A stretch of DNA of 7,945 nucleotides. It comes from Bacillota bacterium. Its GTDB lineage: Bacteria > Bacillota > Clostridia > Oscillospirales > Ruminococcaceae. Position 1 is the stretch's first letter, and each line of letters begins with the position of its first letter. The translations under genes were made by a program, and so were the position numbers. Positions 1 to 6,452 of this stretch are shown one piece after another. A model generated the notes under the pieces. It made no database searches and was not told where the DNA came from. It was given only the letters and a program-made list of their open reading frames with translations. Where the stretch lies: positions 1 to 7,945 of the forward strand of contig JAEYXR010000008.1 in assembly GCA_023431215.1 (NCBI GenBank), written 5' to 3'.

Positions 1-964
1 AGCCATAGCTGTAACCCATAATGGGCATTACGCCGTGGGTAAGACCAAACACCGGCATAAACACAAAGGATTGCAGTTTAAAATACACTCCAAATACCGA
101 TACGGCGGCCTCGTTAAACTGAATTAAAATCATATTGATGGTGGCTGCCATTACCGAGCCAATAGACTGCATGATAATGGAGGGAACCCCCACACGGTAA
201 ATTTCCTTAACGGTGCGCCAATGAGGCCGAAAGCCCTTAAGGCTAAAGTCTATGGTATGTTTTTTAAAGAACACCACATACAGAGCCACCAGCATGGAGC
301 ATATTTGTCCGATGACGGTGGCAATGGCTGCGCCTGTTACGCCCATACGGGGCACACCAAACAAACCAAAAATGAAAATGGGATCCAAAACAATGTTGGT
401 AATGGCACCTGTCAGCATAAAGAACATGGGATAAATCATGTTGCCGGTGGCCTGCAGCGCCTTTTCCAAATTGACCTCTACCAAAAATCCAAAGGAGAAG
501 ATGGTGACCACCTGGGTATAGCTGGTTGCCATTTCAATGAGGGCGGCGTTATCGCTGAACATTTGGTAAAAGGGACGGGTAAAGAAAATACCAAGAAGGG
601 CAAATACTGCCCAGCTGCAAAGTCCCAGCAAGATACCGTGGTCGGCGGCATTGCTGGCCAAATCCTTGCGGCCCTCGCCCAGACGGCGGGAAATCAAGCT
701 GTTAAGACCTACTCCGGTGCCAACCGCCACCGAAATCATCAGTGCCTGTACCGGAAATGCCAGCGATACTGCTGCCAGAGCGTTAACAGGGTCATACTGC
801 CCTACAAAGATGCTGTCTACCACATTGTAAAGTGCCTGCACCAGCATAGAAAACACTGCCGGAAGCGACATGGAGACAATGAGGGGCAGCATGGGTGCCG
901 TTCCCATCTTATTTGTCTTTTGTAAGGTTTCATCAAATTGTTTTTCTTGTTCCAATGGGTTCAC
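1..964 (-). CDS. MATE family efflux transporter, N-terminal part (runs off left edge)
   Basis: Reading the minus strand from a GTG at 964 gives 321 uninterrupted codons to the window edge, so the C-terminus is missing. The protein has the usual MATE opening: a short charged N-terminus, then SLPAVFSMLVQALYNVVDSIFVG, which I name by its parts SLPAV, LYNVVDSIFVG and, downstream, GVGLNSLISRRLGEG. This is followed by alternating hydrophobic helices with LVEVNLEKALQATGNMIYPM and LDPIFIFG blocks typical of NorM/DinF-like proteins. Family members are inner-membrane antiporters that export drugs or organic cations using Na+ or H+. Full members have about 450 residues and 12 helices, so roughly two thirds is present. 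The start is uncertain: an in-frame stop lies just upstream of the GTG, no strong Shine-Dalgarno is visible, and an ATG at 907 is the main alternative. It has its own promoter behind the WYL regulator gene. The family call is strong; the substrate cannot be told from sequence. Confidence 0.93.
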   Translation of the reverse strand, partial: MNPLEQEKQFDETLQKTNKMGTAPMLPLIVSMSLPAVFSMLVQALYNVVDSIFVGQYDPVNALAAVSLAFPVQALMISVAVGTGVGLNSLISRRLGEGRKDLASNAADHGILLGLCSWAVFALLGIFFTRPFYQMFSDNAALIEMATSYTQVVTIFSFGFLVEVNLEKALQATGNMIYPMFFMLTGAITNIVLDPIFIFGLFGVPRMGVTGAAIATVIGQICSMLVALYVVFFKKHTIDFSLKGFRPHWRTVKEIYRVGVPSIIMQSIGSVMAATINMILIQFNEAAVSVFGVYFKLQSFVFMPVFGLTHGVMPIMGYSYG

Positions 965-1002
965 ACTTTCTCATTCTATGGATTAAGCCGATTGTTTACT
1001 GA

Positions 1003-1017
1003 GTTTGCCACGCAAAC
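1003..1017. repeat. Short perfect hairpin in the MATE leader
   Basis: GTTTGC and GCAAAC form a 6-bp inverted repeat around a 3-base centre, in the predicted 5' leader of the MATE gene, about 40 bases upstream of its start. On the plus strand it is followed by a T tract (from 1019) and so resembles an intrinsic terminator, but no plus-strand gene ends here. On the minus strand there is no T tail. It could be an operator or leader structure; the short stem makes chance possible. Confidence 0.35.
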
Positions 1018-1049
1018 CTTTTTTATCGCCTCACTACTTAAGCTTAGAT

Positions 1050-1078
1050 ACGATAACAGAATATAATTTTTTTGTCAA
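1050..1078 (-). promoter_or_regulatory. Sigma-A-type promoter for the MATE gene
   Basis: On the minus strand a perfect -35 box TTGACA (1073-1078) is followed by a 17-base A/T-rich spacer and a -10 box TATCGT (1050-1055, 4 of 6 to consensus). Transcription would start near 1043, inside an 8-bp palindrome TAAGCTTA (1039-1046) that could be an operator. The -35 box begins only 12 bases after the stop of the WYL regulator, so the MATE gene can be transcribed independently. No terminator separates the two genes, so read-through from upstream is also possible. The leader would be about 80 bases long. Confidence 0.65.
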
Positions 1079-1089
1079 CAGTTGCAGCT

Positions 1090-2115
1090 TCATTGGGTTG
1101 TTTCTTCTTTTTTCTGCAAAGTATAATAGGTATCATATAAGCTCTTGGTAAGGTCAGCCAGTTCTTTCCGTACACTGGGTGGCCCCAGCAGCTGTGCCTG
1201 AGAGCCAAAGGTGAGGAGCCAACCGTAAAAGGTGGGGCTTACCGCCACCGCAAGGTTTGCAATAAAATGGCCGTCGCCATCCAAAGTGGTGTCTACCTCT
1301 TCACCAAAGCGGTCTACCACCACACCCATCAGGCTGTTTTCAAACCGAACTGTTACCTGCTCCTGCCGCCCGTGATACATACCAAAAACGCCCTTGGTAT
1401 AGAGCGCCACATTTAAATCCAGTGTTCCTGTCACCTCACGGATGTTTTGGCAGGGTTCCTCCAAAATGCGAATGTCCTGCATCCGGTCCACCCTGAAGTT
1501 GGTTAGCTTTTGGTGCCGGGGGTAGTGTGCAATGAGGTAATAGTTGCCCTCCTCCCAGCTTAAAGCATAAGGGCTGACAACATAAGGCTCTCCGCCGCGT
1601 CGAGGCTGACGGGTTTTGTCCGGCGCATATTCGCAGTAAACAAAGGATATTTTTTTGCGTGCTGCAATGGCCTCATGAATGGCATCTACATTAAGATAAA
1701 TTCTTTCGTTGGGAGTTTTTACCCTGTCGTAAACATATACATACCGCTGCAGCTTAACAGCCTGATGGCGGCTTGTAAGTTTTTCCAGCTTTTTAATGAG
1801 CTGGTTGCTTTTACGGTGGGTAATAAATTTGGAGGACTGCACAGCATCCACCAGCAGCTTCAGCTCCGGCAGCTCAAAGTCTCGCTCACCAATAAAATAG
1901 CCTGTGGTTTTTGCCTTTTTGGTAATGACATCAACCCCAAAGCTGCGCAGCAACTCCAAATCACTGTAAATGCTTTTTCGTTCTGCGGCAATACCGTGGT
2001 GCGCCAGGCGGTCAATTATTTCCTCCATGGTCATGGGATGTTCTTCGTCTGTTTCCTCCCATAAAATCTGCCGCAGTACCAGCAGCTTTAACTTTTGGTT
2101 TGGCAGCTTGGCCAT
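1090..2115 (-). CDS. WYL domain-containing transcriptional regulator (HTH + WYL + WCX)
   Basis: This 341-residue protein has the standard layout of the family. An N-terminal winged helix-turn-helix spans about residues 7-75, with the recognition region AAERKSIYSDLELLRSFGVDV (named by its ends A43 to V63). A WYL domain follows at about 142-220, with its core SPYALSWEEGNYYLIAHY (181-198) and the basic NFRVDRM segment (206-212). A WCX-like C-terminal domain lies at about 250-330. WYL domains are known to sense ligands, in some cases nucleic acids, and to control DNA-damage, defence or stress genes; the ligand here is unknown. The ATG is supported by GGGAGG a few bases upstream. The gene starts 25 bases after the ABC exporter stop, so the two are almost certainly co-transcribed. 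It may regulate its own operon, the MATE gene or the divergent operon; that is inference from position only. Confidence 0.93.
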   Translation of the reverse strand: MAKLPNQKLKLLVLRQILWEETDEEHPMTMEEIIDRLAHHGIAAERKSIYSDLELLRSFGVDVITKKAKTTGYFIGERDFELPELKLLVDAVQSSKFITHRKSNQLIKKLEKLTSRHQAVKLQRYVYVYDRVKTPNERIYLNVDAIHEAIAARKKISFVYCEYAPDKTRQPRRGGEPYVVSPYALSWEEGNYYLIAHYPRHQKLTNFRVDRMQDIRILEEPCQNIREVTGTLDLNVALYTKGVFGMYHGRQEQVTVRFENSLMGVVVDRFGEEVDTTLDGDGHFIANLAVAVSPTFYGWLLTFGSQAQLLGPPSVRKELADLTKSLYDTYYTLQKKEETTQ

Positions 2116-2140
2116 TGTGCTCCCTCCCTTGTCTTACACA

Positions 2141-3865
2141 TTATGGATGTGCCTGTGCCGCAAATTGAGATTGATACAGCCCTGCATAAACCCCTGACTT
2201 TTGCAGTAGCTCCTGATGAGTGCCCTTTTCTTCTATGCCTTTTTCGGTAAGCACCACAATGTTGTCTGCCCCCTTGATGGTAGAAAGGCGGTGCGCCACC
2301 ACCAAAGTGGTGCGCCCTTTGCACAATTCATCCAGCGACTGCTGTATGGCAAGCTCGGTTGCATTGTCCAGTGCGCTGGTGGCCTCGTCCAAAATTAAGA
2401 TGGCAGGATTTTTTAAAAACACCCGTGCAATAGAAATGCGCTGTTTTTGACCGCCGGAAAGCTTTACGCCCCGCTCCCCTACCTCGGTATCATACCCGTC
2501 AGGCTGGCTCATGATGTAGTCATGAATGCGTGCCCGCTTTGCGGCGGCAATAATTTCTTCTTCTGTGGCTTCAAAGTTGCCGTAGGCAATGTTTTCACGG
2601 ATGGTGCCGTTAAATAAAAACACATCCTGCTGCACAATACCGATGTTGCGGCGCAGCGATTTCAGGGTGACATCGCTTATCTCCTGCCCATCAATGGCAA
2701 TGGAGCCGCCGGTAATGTCATAAAACCGGGGCAGCAGATGACACAGTGTGGTTTTACCGCTGCCTGACGGACCCACAATGGCAACTTTTTGCCCGGGGCG
2801 GATATGCAAATCAACATGCTCCAGCACATTTTCACCATTTTCGTAGGTAAAGGACACATCACGCAGCTGTACATCGCCCTTTACTGCCTGCAGAGTAGCC
2901 GCATTGGAGTTTTCTTTTTCACCTTCGGCATCCAGCAGCTCTGCAAATCTGGCAAAGCCTGTCATGCCCAGCTCGTAGCTTTCTGCAAAGTCCACCAGCC
3001 TTTTAATGGCATTCATAAAGAGGTTTACATAAAGAATGTATTTTACCATGTCTCCCGCGGTGATACTGCCCTGGTAGGCATACCATGCAGAGGCGCAAAG
3101 CGCCACCCAATACAGCAGGTCTGTCATCAAGTGGTTTGTTGCCATATATTCTGCCATAGCCTTATAGCTAAATTCCCGACAAAGGCGAAACCTTTCGTGG
3201 CTTTCCCCAAAGCGCTCCATCTCATGCTCGCCGCCGGTAAAGGCGCGGCTGACACGTACGCCCGCAATGCTGCTTTCTAAATCTGCATTGACATTGCCAA
3301 TCTCTTTGCGCATTTCTGCAAAGGCGGTATGCATCTTTTTCTTTTTGTGAAGCGCAATGGCCGCAATGGCAGGAATAAATGCAAAAATGATGAGGGTAAG
3401 GGGGATGCTGGAACCCGCCAAAATGATAAAGGAACCTCCAAGAGTAACGGTAGCAATAAACAGTTCCTCTGGCCCATGGTGGGCAAGCTCGCTGATTTCC
3501 TGCAAATCACCAATGATTCTGGACATAATCACGCCGGTTTTGTTGTTGTCAAAATAAGAAAAAGGCAGCTCCTGCAGCTTGGCAAATACCTGTCGGCGCA
3601 TATCCATCTGCATACGTACACCCACAACATGTCCATAATAGTTGACAATATATTTTGCTACAGCCTTACACAAATAAAGCAGCAGCAACACTGCCATCCA
3701 CGTAACCAGCAGGCGTATTTGACGCTGGGGCACATAAATATCAATAATATTACCCGTAATGACGGGATAAAACAAATCAAATACAGATAATAAAAAGGCA
3801 AAAATCAAGTCCAGCACCATTAGTTTTTTATAAGGTTTATAGTATCCAATCAATCGCTTGAGCAT
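2141..3865 (-). CDS. ABC exporter half-transporter (fused permease and ATPase)
   Basis: At 574 residues this is a full-length half-transporter of the type IV (MsbA/LmrA/BmrA-like) exporter class, expected to work as a homodimer in the cytoplasmic membrane. Residues 1-310 form the transmembrane domain, with hydrophobic helices near 15-37, 52-72, 135-172 and 245-290. The nucleotide-binding domain follows: A-loop Y341, Walker A GPSGSGKTT (365-373), Q-loop around Q412-Q413, signature LSGGQ (469-473), Walker B ILILDE with D493 and catalytic E494, D-loop SALD (497-500) and H-loop H525. All catalytic residues are intact, so it should be active. An AGAGGAG ribosome binding site precedes the ATG. The gene is first in a probable operon with the WYL regulator. 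Drug, lipid or peptide export is known for relatives; the substrate here cannot be assigned, and being a homodimer rather than half of a pair is inferred from the lack of a second ABC gene beside it. Confidence 0.96.
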   Translation of the reverse strand: MLKRLIGYYKPYKKLMVLDLIFAFLLSVFDLFYPVITGNIIDIYVPQRQIRLLVTWMAVLLLLYLCKAVAKYIVNYYGHVVGVRMQMDMRRQVFAKLQELPFSYFDNNKTGVIMSRIIGDLQEISELAHHGPEELFIATVTLGGSFIILAGSSIPLTLIIFAFIPAIAAIALHKKKKMHTAFAEMRKEIGNVNADLESSIAGVRVSRAFTGGEHEMERFGESHERFRLCREFSYKAMAEYMATNHLMTDLLYWVALCASAWYAYQGSITAGDMVKYILYVNLFMNAIKRLVDFAESYELGMTGFARFAELLDAEGEKENSNAATLQAVKGDVQLRDVSFTYENGENVLEHVDLHIRPGQKVAIVGPSGSGKTTLCHLLPRFYDITGGSIAIDGQEISDVTLKSLRRNIGIVQQDVFLFNGTIRENIAYGNFEATEEEIIAAAKRARIHDYIMSQPDGYDTEVGERGVKLSGGQKQRISIARVFLKNPAILILDEATSALDNATELAIQQSLDELCKGRTTLVVAHRLSTIKGADNIVVLTEKGIEEKGTHQELLQKSGVYAGLYQSQFAAQAHP

Positions 3866-3999
3866 GCAATTCTCCTCTGCTTACACATCATAAAGCTGCT
3901 GCAGGTATTTTTTCGTTTTTTACGACGCAGCCCGCCTAACTTTTTTAAAAATGATTTTATATTAAAATGCAAAACCTATTTTTTTCCTTGCCAGTTTCT

Positions 4000-4028
4000 A
4001 GTATAATCTAATCATATTATTAAAGCAA
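4000..4028 (-). promoter_or_regulatory. Candidate promoter for the ABC-WYL operon
   Basis: On the minus strand TTGCTT (4023-4028, 3 of 6 to the -35 consensus) is followed by a 17-base spacer and TATACT (4000-4005, 5 of 6 to the -10 consensus). Transcription would start near 3993, leaving a leader of about 128 bases before the ABC start codon. The weak -35 suggests an activator or a weak promoter. The surrounding DNA is very AT-rich, so other boxes are possible. Confidence 0.4.
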
Positions 4029-4130
4029 ATTCAATTGTCCTGCAGCTATTGATAACACTTATTAATTTTATCCGGGTTTTTATCAAACCTGCTACCAAGG
4101 ATGCTTTTTTTACTTTTTTTGCATTTTCTA

Positions 4131-4160
4131 TGGTAGTTTACGGTATAAAATGGTAAAATA
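4131..4160 (+). repeat. Three 10-bp direct repeats carrying GGTA
   Basis: The blocks tggtagttta, cggtataaaa and tggtaaaata lie back to back at 4131, 4141 and 4151, sharing y-GGTA followed by A/T-rich bases ending in A. The exact 10-bp spacing places each GGTA on the same face of the helix. They sit directly upstream of, and partly over, the -35 position of the plus-strand promoter, where an activator or repressor would bind. Functional meaning is inferred from position and phasing. Confidence 0.5.
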
Positions 4161-4179
4161 GAAGCATAATTTGTATAAT
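4151..4179 (+). promoter_or_regulatory. Promoter of the three-gene plus-strand operon
   Basis: A perfect -10 box TATAAT lies at 4174-4179. At 17 bases upstream the -35 position is TGGTAA (4151-4156), only 3 of 6 to consensus and overlapping the third GGTA repeat. Transcription would start near 4186, which is downstream of an in-frame TTG at 4171 and upstream of the AGGAG at 4201-4205. This supports the ATG at 4216 as the true start of the first gene. The poor -35 fits a regulated promoter. Confidence 0.5.
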
Positions 4180-4215
4180 ATGTTTTACAGATACTCTGAC
4201 AGGAGCGTTGCAGCT

Positions 4216-4737
4216 ATGAGGGAGCCCCGCCCCGACGTAACAGTGCCCTTTCGGCTAAGTCGAAAAAACTTAGCAGTCTCCATTTTCTCTTTTATATTGT
4301 CGCTGATGCTATGCTGGCAGTTTTACCGGCAATCAGGCTCATGGGTTCTTCCTGCGTGCCTGCTTGCTTTGTTTTGCCTGCCACTGGTTAGTGCACTGGT
4401 GCAGCAGGGCAAGCCTGCGCTCTTTTTTGGCCCAACTGCTCTGGAGAGCATCCTTTTGCCAAAGGAGATGGGCTATCGTCTTAACTATGCCGACATTGCC
4501 TCAGTATGGCTGGTTTACCAGCAAAGCACCACCTATCTTTGTCTTGCTCTTAATCATCCAAACCGGGTTTTGGCTTCTTTGCCTAAGCCGGCTCAGGATT
4601 TATTCAAGCACCTTGAAGCGCAAGGGCGCGGACACCTGTTTTTAACCATAGGAACCTTGGCAGTGGATCCGGAGTTTTTACGGGATGAACTTCGCAGCCG
4701 TCTGAACCACCCAGATCCTGCCGTGCATCCGTTTTAA
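4216..4737 (+). CDS. Small membrane protein, STM3941/PH-like family candidate
   Basis: The protein has 173 residues from ATG 4216, which is preceded by AGGAG (4201-4205) at 10 bases. A TTG start at 4171 would overlap the -10 box, so I rejected it. Two hydrophobic segments at about 19-36 and 43-62 form a membrane hairpin. A soluble C-terminal domain (about 67-165) follows, with PALFFGPTALES, a basic/aromatic middle YADIASVWLVYQQ and a closing helix DPEFLRDELRSRL. This order (two helices, a PH-like beta domain with an I-x-W-type strand, and a final short helix) resembles STM3941-family proteins, whose role is unknown. It is the first gene of a tight operon, 26 bases before the lipocalin-like gene, and diverges from the ABC exporter. 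The membrane topology is well supported; the family name is recalled from pattern and is moderate. Confidence 0.72.
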   Translation: MREPRPDVTVPFRLSRKNLAVSIFSFILSLMLCWQFYRQSGSWVLPACLLALFCLPLVSALVQQGKPALFFGPTALESILLPKEMGYRLNYADIASVWLVYQQSTTYLCLALNHPNRVLASLPKPAQDLFKHLEAQGRGHLFLTIGTLAVDPEFLRDELRSRLNHPDPAVHPF

Positions 4738-4763
4738 GCTGTCCCGTTACTCAGGAGGAATGT

Positions 4764-5312
4764 ATGGAGATCACAAAGCTATTAGAGGTTGGACTTCATG
4801 TTACCCCACCCAAAAGCACTCCGCAAAAGCCCTTGGACGAATTTTTCAAATTATTTTCGCAGTGTATTGGGGAATGGGAGTTTTTTTGGAGCACTTTTTC
4901 GCACACGGCGAAAGAAATGTCATATTCGGGTATTTGGAATTTTTCCTGGACGTTAGACCACAGAGCCATACACAGTGTCTGCACACGGCTTAACTCAGCC
5001 TGTGCCCACCAGCGGTTAAAGGTTCCGTCTTCTCCATATTCCTGTAACATTACACAGTTTGTATATGTTCCTGCTACCGACAGCTGGGACTTTTTGTGGT
5101 TTCCTTTTGGCAATAATGCACCACGTACTTTTAACATTGTGCTGCTTCCTCCGGATGCTGCTATCATTCAGGACCCTTATTCAGAAGACTCCTCCAAATG
5201 GCTGATTTCTTTTCAAATTGAATACAACACTGTGACTTGTGAACAGTTTCTCCCCGATGGTGAAGGCAACTGGCTGCCCTTTGGCAAATTTAACGCCACC
5301 AGGCTAAAATAA
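4764..5312 (+). CDS. Hypothetical protein, lipocalin-like (DUF1579-type) fold suspected
   Basis: This 182-residue protein has no signal peptide or membrane segment and should be cytoplasmic. The ATG follows a perfect AGGAGG (4753-4758) at 5 bases. It is rich in aromatic residues. After a helical N-terminus ending in IGEWEFFW (35-42), GIWNFSWTLDHRAIHSV (56-72) matches the pattern G-x-W-x-F-x-W-x-L-x-x-R-A-I-x-D-V that I associate with small bacterial lipocalin-like proteins. YVPATDSWDFLWFPF (101-115) matches their next strand pair, and the end (W170 to R180) matches their last strands. Such proteins form a beta-barrel that may hold a small hydrophobic ligand, but the family has no firm function. 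The usual Asp after R-A-I-x is a Ser here, and the loops diverge. It lies between the membrane protein and the hydrolase, in the same operon. Being a real gene is near certain; the fold is a moderate inference. Confidence 0.8.
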   Translation: MEITKLLEVGLHVTPPKSTPQKPLDEFFKLFSQCIGEWEFFWSTFSHTAKEMSYSGIWNFSWTLDHRAIHSVCTRLNSACAHQRLKVPSSPYSCNITQFVYVPATDSWDFLWFPFGNNAPRTFNIVLLPPDAAIIQDPYSEDSSKWLISFQIEYNTVTCEQFLPDGEGNWLPFGKFNATRLK

Positions 5313-5347
5313 AAAAATTGTTACCACACCTAAGGAGAAAAGGACAA

Positions 5348-5971
5348 ATGAGCTTTTTATTGATTCATGGGCTTGGCCAAACACCGTCCAGCTGGGACAA
5401 GGTAGTATGTTCTATGCCTCCATCATCGCCTGCTCATTGCCCTGATTTGCCACTGCTTCTCCTAGACGAAGAATGTACCTATCCTAATTTGTTTCATGCC
5501 TTCTCAGAATATTGCAACAGCTTTTCTGCACCGCTGCATCTGTGTGGTCTTTCACTAGGTGCAGTTTTGGCACTCCATTATGCAATTAAAAATCCCGGTA
5601 AGGTTGGGTCTTTGGTATTGATAGCGCCGCAGTACAAAATGCCCCAGAAGCTTTTACAACTTCAAAATGTCATTTTTCGGTGTATGCCTAAATCCGCCTT
5701 TCAGGGTTTAGGCTTTGATAAATGGAATTTTATTAAGCTAACAGACTCCATGTCCCGGTTGGACTTTACTGAGCATTTAGATATTACCTGTCCCTTGCTT
5801 ATTTTGTGCGGAGAAAAAGACTATGCCAATAAAAGAGCCTGCGTACAATTGGTGAGTCAGCTTCCACATGCCACGTTTCAGCTTGTTGAAAAAGCAGGCC
5901 ATGAAGTAAATAAGGATGCGCCGGAAGCGCTGGCAACCATCCTCAATCACTTTTACGCCAAACTATTGTAA
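5348..5971 (+). CDS. Alpha/beta hydrolase (small esterase/lipase-like)
   Basis: The protein has 207 residues from ATG 5348, which follows AAGGAG (5332-5337) at 10 bases. An upstream in-frame TTG at 5318 has no suitable RBS, and the protein from 5348 already begins with the first beta strand, MSFLLIHGLG. The oxyanion-hole motif HGLG is at 7-10. The nucleophile elbow is GLSLG (67-71) with S69, the acid is D158 in GEKD, and the catalytic base is H185 in AGHE, so the triad is complete. The lid region (about 97-145) is short. Relatives hydrolyse esters, thioesters, lactones or C-C bonds; the BioH/MenH-like compact size gives no unique substrate. There is no signal peptide, so it acts in the cytoplasm. 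It is the last gene of the operon, 35 bases after the lipocalin-like gene and about 50 bases before a strong terminator. A role on a small hydrophobic substrate held by its neighbour is speculation. Confidence 0.93.
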   Translation: MSFLLIHGLGQTPSSWDKVVCSMPPSSPAHCPDLPLLLLDEECTYPNLFHAFSEYCNSFSAPLHLCGLSLGAVLALHYAIKNPGKVGSLVLIAPQYKMPQKLLQLQNVIFRCMPKSAFQGLGFDKWNFIKLTDSMSRLDFTEHLDITCPLLILCGEKDYANKRACVQLVSQLPHATFQLVEKAGHEVNKDAPEALATILNHFYAKLL

Positions 5972-6022
5972 ACATTATAAGATAAAAGCAACCCCCAAGA
6001 CAGACTATCAACTGAAGTGATG

Positions 6023-6059
6023 AAAAGATGGTAGACACGAAAGTGCCTACCATCTTTTT
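6023..6059 (+). terminator. Intrinsic terminator of the three-gene operon
   Basis: A 12-bp stem (6023-6034 with 6047-6058) is topped, after one A-C mismatch, by CAC/GTG and a GAAA tetraloop (6039-6042). The stem runs into TTTTT (6055-6059). It lies about 50 bases after the hydrolase stop. The A run at the 5' base of the stem would let it act on the minus strand as well. Confidence 0.9.
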
Positions 6060-6282
6060 GCATTTAATATAAAGAAAAGGAAAGCGAAGTGATGCCACGA
6101 AAATGCACAACATGAACGAAAGAAGAAATATCAGAAATTGTGAAAGCTGTGGCGGAGGGCACACCAGCCTTGGCAATGCTGTTGTGAAAAACTTCCGGAA
6201 AGATGTAAGAATGTTCTTGGATATCGTTTCCCCTACTAGAAACACGACAATCTCAACTGGGTGATTGCCGATGCAATTCACA

Positions 6283-6352
6283 GTTCAATTATCTAGTTCT
6301 GTTCGCAAATTGAACGGAAAACCGCCAGCCCTGCTTTGAACAGAACTGGCGG
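6283..6352. repeat. Nested, mutually exclusive inverted repeats
   Basis: Three inverted repeats overlap. GTTCAATT (6283-6290) pairs with AATTGAAC (6308-6315). AGTTCTGTTC (6295-6304) pairs with GAACAGAACT (6338-6347). CCGCCAG (6322-6328) pairs with CTGGCGG (6346-6352). The second and third share bases 6346-6347, so they cannot both form fully, a layout seen in alternative-folding leaders and in some mobile-element ends. No gene start follows on the plus strand. Confidence 0.55.
6318..6352 (-). terminator. Terminator for the surface-protein gene
   Basis: On the minus strand CCGCCAG (6352-6346) pairs with CTGGCGG (6328-6322), a G+C-rich 7-bp stem with a 17-base loop, followed by TTTT (6321-6318). 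It lies about 100 bases after the TAA at 6453 and 367 bases after the TAG at 6720. The T tract is short, so strength is uncertain. Confidence 0.6.
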
Positions 6353-6452
6353 CTTATTACAAATTTTATGTCTACCAACTATTGACTATTTTGAGATTAC
6401 TCATAGAAGGTCTTATGATACACCTCAATATTTAGGGAGGTTACGTCAAATT

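Larger units (their letters stand above)
3866..4215. other. Divergent AT-rich control region between the ABC gene and the plus-strand operon
   Basis: This 350-base stretch has no credible gene. It separates two operons pointing away from each other and must hold both promoters. Candidate promoter boxes, three GGTA repeats and T tracts (4105-4111, 4114-4120, 4124-4127) are described separately or in the findings. There is also a loose 7-bp inverted repeat TTGATAA (4049-4055) / TTATCAA (4080-4086), 24 bases apart, which could be chance in such AT-rich DNA. I see no recognisable riboswitch. Confidence 0.8.
6060..6452. other. Gene-free stretch between convergent operons, with nested inverted repeats
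   Basis: No credible coding region is seen on either strand. A 50-codon plus-strand frame from 6112 (with CESCGGGH) has no ribosome binding site. The minus-strand frame here would overlap the terminator and the hydrolase end. Short repeats stand out: GAAGTGATG occurs at 6014-6022 and 6086-6094, each followed by a CACGAAA-r-TGC box (6036-6046 and 6096-6106). GGTAGACA at 6030-6037 has an inverted copy TGTCTACC at 6369-6376. These could be remains of a small non-coding element, or chance. Confidence 0.55.

Noticed and set aside
221..925. Plus-strand open frame of 234 codons
   Set aside because: It is the antisense shadow of the MATE gene; its His/Gly/Cys-rich product resembles no family.
4171..4215. 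TTG start extending the first plus-strand gene by 15 residues
   Set aside because: The TTG overlaps the TATAAT -10 box and lies upstream of the expected transcript start; ATG 4216 has an AGGAG.
5318..5347. TTG start extending the hydrolase by 10 residues
   Set aside because: No RBS precedes it, the AAGGAG lies inside the extension, and the family's first strand begins at ATG 5348.
6112..6264. Small plus-strand frame of 50 codons with CESCGGGH
   Set aside because: No RBS or promoter, no partner Cys pair for a zinc finger and no recognised family; it lies just after a strong terminator.
5943..6281. Minus-strand open frame of 112 codons
   Set aside because: It spans the operon terminator and the 3' end of the hydrolase, has no clear RBS and gives a hydrophobic low-information product.
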